Assembly: GCF_020217185.1 (NCBI RefSeq) | Contig: NZ_JAIWNX010000030.1 | Coordinates: 1-10,000, forward strand | DNA length: 10,000 nucleotides | From: Asticcacaulis sp. | Lineage (GTDB): Bacteria > Pseudomonadota > Alphaproteobacteria > Caulobacterales > Caulobacteraceae | Direction: 5' to 3' | In this document: positions 8,230 through 10,000 of the stretch, piece after piece | Position numbering within the stretch: position 1 is the stretch's first letter | Layout: each line of letters opens with the position of its first letter | Notes under the pieces: model-generated | Databases searched by the model: none | What the model saw: the letters and a program-made list of their open reading frames with translations, nothing else | What the model was told of the DNA's origin: nothing | Made by a program: the position numbers and the translations under genes

Positions 8230-9534
8230 ATGTCCTCTGCCGATAAGCCCACCCTCCGCGACATCCTCCGCGCCCTGAAAACGCCCAATGCCTGGCTGTT
8301 GCTGGTGCTGGGGTTTTCGGCAGGCCTGCCCTTTCTGATGACCGGCGCCACGCTCGGCTTCTGGATGCGCGAAGAGGGCACAAGCCTGACCGTCATCGGC
8401 TATATGGGCTGGATCAGCCTGTTTTACGGCTTCAAGGTCGTGTGGGCCCCGTGGATGGACAAGGTGCGCCTGCCGCTCCTGCACGCGCGGCTGGGGCAAA
8501 GGCGGTCCTTCATGCTGCTGGCGCAGGGCGGGGTGATCCTCAGCCTGATCTGTATGGCCGCCATCGGCCCTACGGGGAATATCTGGGCCTTTGTCGCCGT
8601 GACCCTGCTGCTGGCGCTGTGCGCCGCCTCGCAGGAAATCGCCATCCACGCCTGGCGTATCGAGCAGACCGAGGGACAGGCGCAGGAGGCGCTCAATCCG
8701 ACGATTTATTCCCTCGGCTATAAGGTCGCGGCCATCGTCTCCGGCTCGCTGATCCTTATTCCCGCAGACCATTTCGGCTGGCCGGCCACGGTAACCGGGC
8801 TGGCGGTGCTGATGCTGGTCGGTGTGGCCGCAACCCTATTTGCGCGGCCGTCGCGCGCCGAGGCCCTGACGCCGCCGGTGCCCTACAGCTTTGACACCTA
8901 TGTCGTCGTGCCACTGAAAAGTTTTTTTCAGGAACATGCAGGACTGGCGTGGTGGGTGCTGGCGACCGTGGCGCTCTACCGCCTGCCCGATTATCTGATC
9001 GGGCCGGTGGCCGGGCCGCTCTACAGCGATACGGGCCTCAGCAATGCCGATATCGCCTATGTGCGTTCGACCATCGGGCTGGCGGCTTCGTTCGCCGGGG
9101 TAGCGCTGGGCGGGGCGTGTCTTTTGTGGCTGGGGGTTGAGCGCGCCTTCTGGCTGGGGGCGGTGACCGGGCCTTTGTCCAATATCTGCTTTGCCCTGAT
9201 GGCCGCGCATCCGGGAGATGTCACCGTGTTCGGCGGCACGCTGATCATCGACAATATCGCCAATGGCGTCGCCGAAACGGCCTTTATCGCCTTTCTGACG
9301 CGCCTGACCGTGAAGGAACACACCCTCACCCACTTTGCCCTGATGTATTCGGCGGCCGACCTGACCGGCAAGCTGCTGAAAGGCTTTTCGGGGCAGATCG
9401 TTGATGGCCTGACAGCGGCGCACGGCCTGTTTGGGGCCTATCAGATCTTCTTTATCGGCACGGCGGTGGCCGGGCTTCCCGCATTGAGTCTTTGCCTGAT
9501 CCTGCGGCAGCGTGGCCTCTTCAAGACGGCCTGA
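8230..9534 (+). CDS. AmpG-like major facilitator transporter (probable muropeptide permease)
   Basis: 434 aa with about 12 predicted membrane helices. AmpG proteins import N-acetylglucosamine-anhydromuramyl peptides from periplasm to cytoplasm for peptidoglycan recycling, and through this influence beta-lactamase induction. AmpG-type landmarks are LGFSAGLPFLMTGATLGFWM (27-46), GYMGWISLFYGFKVVWAPWMD (57-77), LGQRRSFMLLAQ (88-99), CAASQEIAIHAWRIEQ (131-146), SLGYKVAAIVSG (161-172), LYRLPDYLIGPVAGPLY (249-265), the NGVAETAFIAFLTRL block (345-359) and HFALMYSAADL (368-378). The usual SQDI..DAW motif here reads SQEIAIHAW, so both acidic positions differ (Glu136, His140). This makes the substrate less certain and is why no gene symbol is given. 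An in-frame TAA at 8221 fixes the start at ATG 8230 or later; the ribosome site is weak. E. coli AmpG is longer (two extra C-terminal helices). Divergent from glyQ, followed on the same strand by a DUF6157-type gene. Confidence 0.85.
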   Translation: MSSADKPTLRDILRALKTPNAWLLLVLGFSAGLPFLMTGATLGFWMREEGTSLTVIGYMGWISLFYGFKVVWAPWMDKVRLPLLHARLGQRRSFMLLAQGGVILSLICMAAIGPTGNIWAFVAVTLLLALCAASQEIAIHAWRIEQTEGQAQEALNPTIYSLGYKVAAIVSGSLILIPADHFGWPATVTGLAVLMLVGVAATLFARPSRAEALTPPVPYSFDTYVVVPLKSFFQEHAGLAWWVLATVALYRLPDYLIGPVAGPLYSDTGLSNADIAYVRSTIGLAASFAGVALGGACLLWLGVERAFWLGAVTGPLSNICFALMAAHPGDVTVFGGTLIIDNIANGVAETAFIAFLTRLTVKEHTLTHFALMYSAADLTGKLLKGFSGQIVDGLTAAHGLFGAYQIFFIGTAVAGLPALSLCLILRQRGLFKTA

Positions 9535-9548
9535 GACAGGCGTATAGT
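9520..9548 (+). promoter_or_regulatory. Weak candidate promoter upstream of the DUF6157-type gene
   Basis: TTCAAG (9520-9525), a 17-base spacer and TATAGT (9543-9548, five of six to TATAAT) would start transcription near 9555, inside the 49-base gap and about 29 bases before ATG 9584. The -35 match is poor and overlaps the end of the transporter gene, so the gene may equally be read through from upstream. Confidence 0.3.
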
Positions 9549-9583
9549 CACTGTCCCAAAGGCCGCGACACAGGGACGACGCC

Positions 9584-9991
9584 ATGATCCGCAACACCTT
9601 CATCGCCATCGCCGAAGACTCGAAACACCGCATGGGGGTCGAACCGCCCCGCCGTGACGGCCCGCCGACCCTGGCGCGGCTGCATTATGAACTGTTGTCG
9701 GAACATCCTTACGAGCTGACGCTGGATGATCTGAACTTTACCGTCCATTGCCTGAAACACGGCCTCGATACAGCGGATCAGCAGGCGCGCGTGGCGTTTC
9801 TCTCCAAAGGGCACCCGTGCATGCGCGCCTCGCCCCTGACCAAGACCTATGGCTTCGGGGCGCATTATAATCACGCGGGCAAGATCGCGCTTTATCCTGC
9901 GGATTCTGTCGCTTATCGGAAGTTTCTCAAAGACCCGGAGGTCCGCGTCGAAAAAGCCATGCGCAGCAAACGCGCGGTGGAGATGGTTTAG
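9584..9991 (+). CDS. DUF6157-type conserved protein of unknown function
   Basis: 135 aa, complete, ATG start with AGGGA eight bases upstream, stop TAG. No signal peptide or membrane helix, so it is cytoplasmic. I recognise the family by the order of blocks: NTFIAIAEDS at the start, PPTLARLHYELLSEHPYELTLDDL (27-50), then the highly conserved FLSKGHPCMRASPLTKTYGFGAHYN (72-96), GKIALYPADSVAYRKF (99-114) and the terminal EKAMRSKRA (123-131). This corresponds to the family now called DUF6157, found widely in bacteria and without a known activity. The invariant Cys79-Met-Arg-Ala-Ser-Pro, paired with a Lys/Arg-rich end, could form a ligand or catalytic site, but that is conjecture. It follows the transporter by 49 bases on the same strand; no functional link is evident. 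Confidence 0.85.
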   Translation: MIRNTFIAIAEDSKHRMGVEPPRRDGPPTLARLHYELLSEHPYELTLDDLNFTVHCLKHGLDTADQQARVAFLSKGHPCMRASPLTKTYGFGAHYNHAGKIALYPADSVAYRKFLKDPEVRVEKAMRSKRAVEMV

Positions 9992-10000
9992 CTCAGCGTA

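Noticed and set aside
8164..8772. 202-aa minus-strand frame opposite the AmpG-like gene
   Set aside because: Antisense shadow rich in Arg, Gln and Gly with no domain; the transporter on the plus strand has clear membrane-helix patterning. The frame at 8836-9633 is rejected for the same reason.

Overview
The window looks like chromosomal DNA of a GC-rich alphaproteobacterium, most likely in the Caulobacterales (an Asticcacaulis- or Caulobacter-like genome). Three things suggest this: the high-GC codon use, the split (alpha plus beta) glycyl-tRNA synthetase next to pyruvate phosphate dikinase, and GGAGGGG / CGCGAAGCG-type palindromic spacer repeats between genes. The genus is an inference from style, not a database result. 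No mobile-element gene, CRISPR array, tRNA or rRNA is visible.

Layout. Positions 1-173 hold the C-terminal end of a plus-strand NrtR-like (Nudix plus winged-helix) regulator. A non-coding element of about 130 bp, bounded by inverted repeats, follows (181-308). A terminator (312-343) then closes a minus-strand operon of three membrane-anchored proteins of unknown function, which runs from 1670 down to 365. Its members are a 139-aa anchored BON-like protein, an overlapping 30-aa single-helix peptide, and a 267-aa protein with an N-terminal membrane helix, a long Ala/Pro linker and a C-terminal helix-hairpin-helix-type domain. Next, also on the minus strand, are ppdK (4552 to 1889) with its own terminator, then glyS (6998 to 4719) and glyQ (8078 to 7194). 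The glyQ-glyS spacer is an imperfect palindromic repeat. It also carries an uninterrupted 65-codon reading frame that overlaps the glyQ stop (ATGA) and ends one base before the glyS start. Divergent from glyQ, on the plus strand, are an AmpG-like major facilitator transporter (8230-9534) and a DUF6157-type protein (9584-9991).

How the genes work together. glyQ and glyS encode the two subunits of one enzyme (an alpha2beta2 heterotetramer) and are clearly one transcription unit. ppdK links pyruvate and phosphoenolpyruvate and has no obvious functional tie to its neighbours. The AmpG-like protein would import muropeptides for cell-wall recycling. The three-gene membrane operon is the least understood part of the window.

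Most of the window is ordinary housekeeping DNA. I do not see a clearly new defence, metabolic or mobile system. The points most worth a second look are the small overlapping membrane-peptide operon and the repeat that has colonised the glyQ-glyS junction while keeping a reading frame open.
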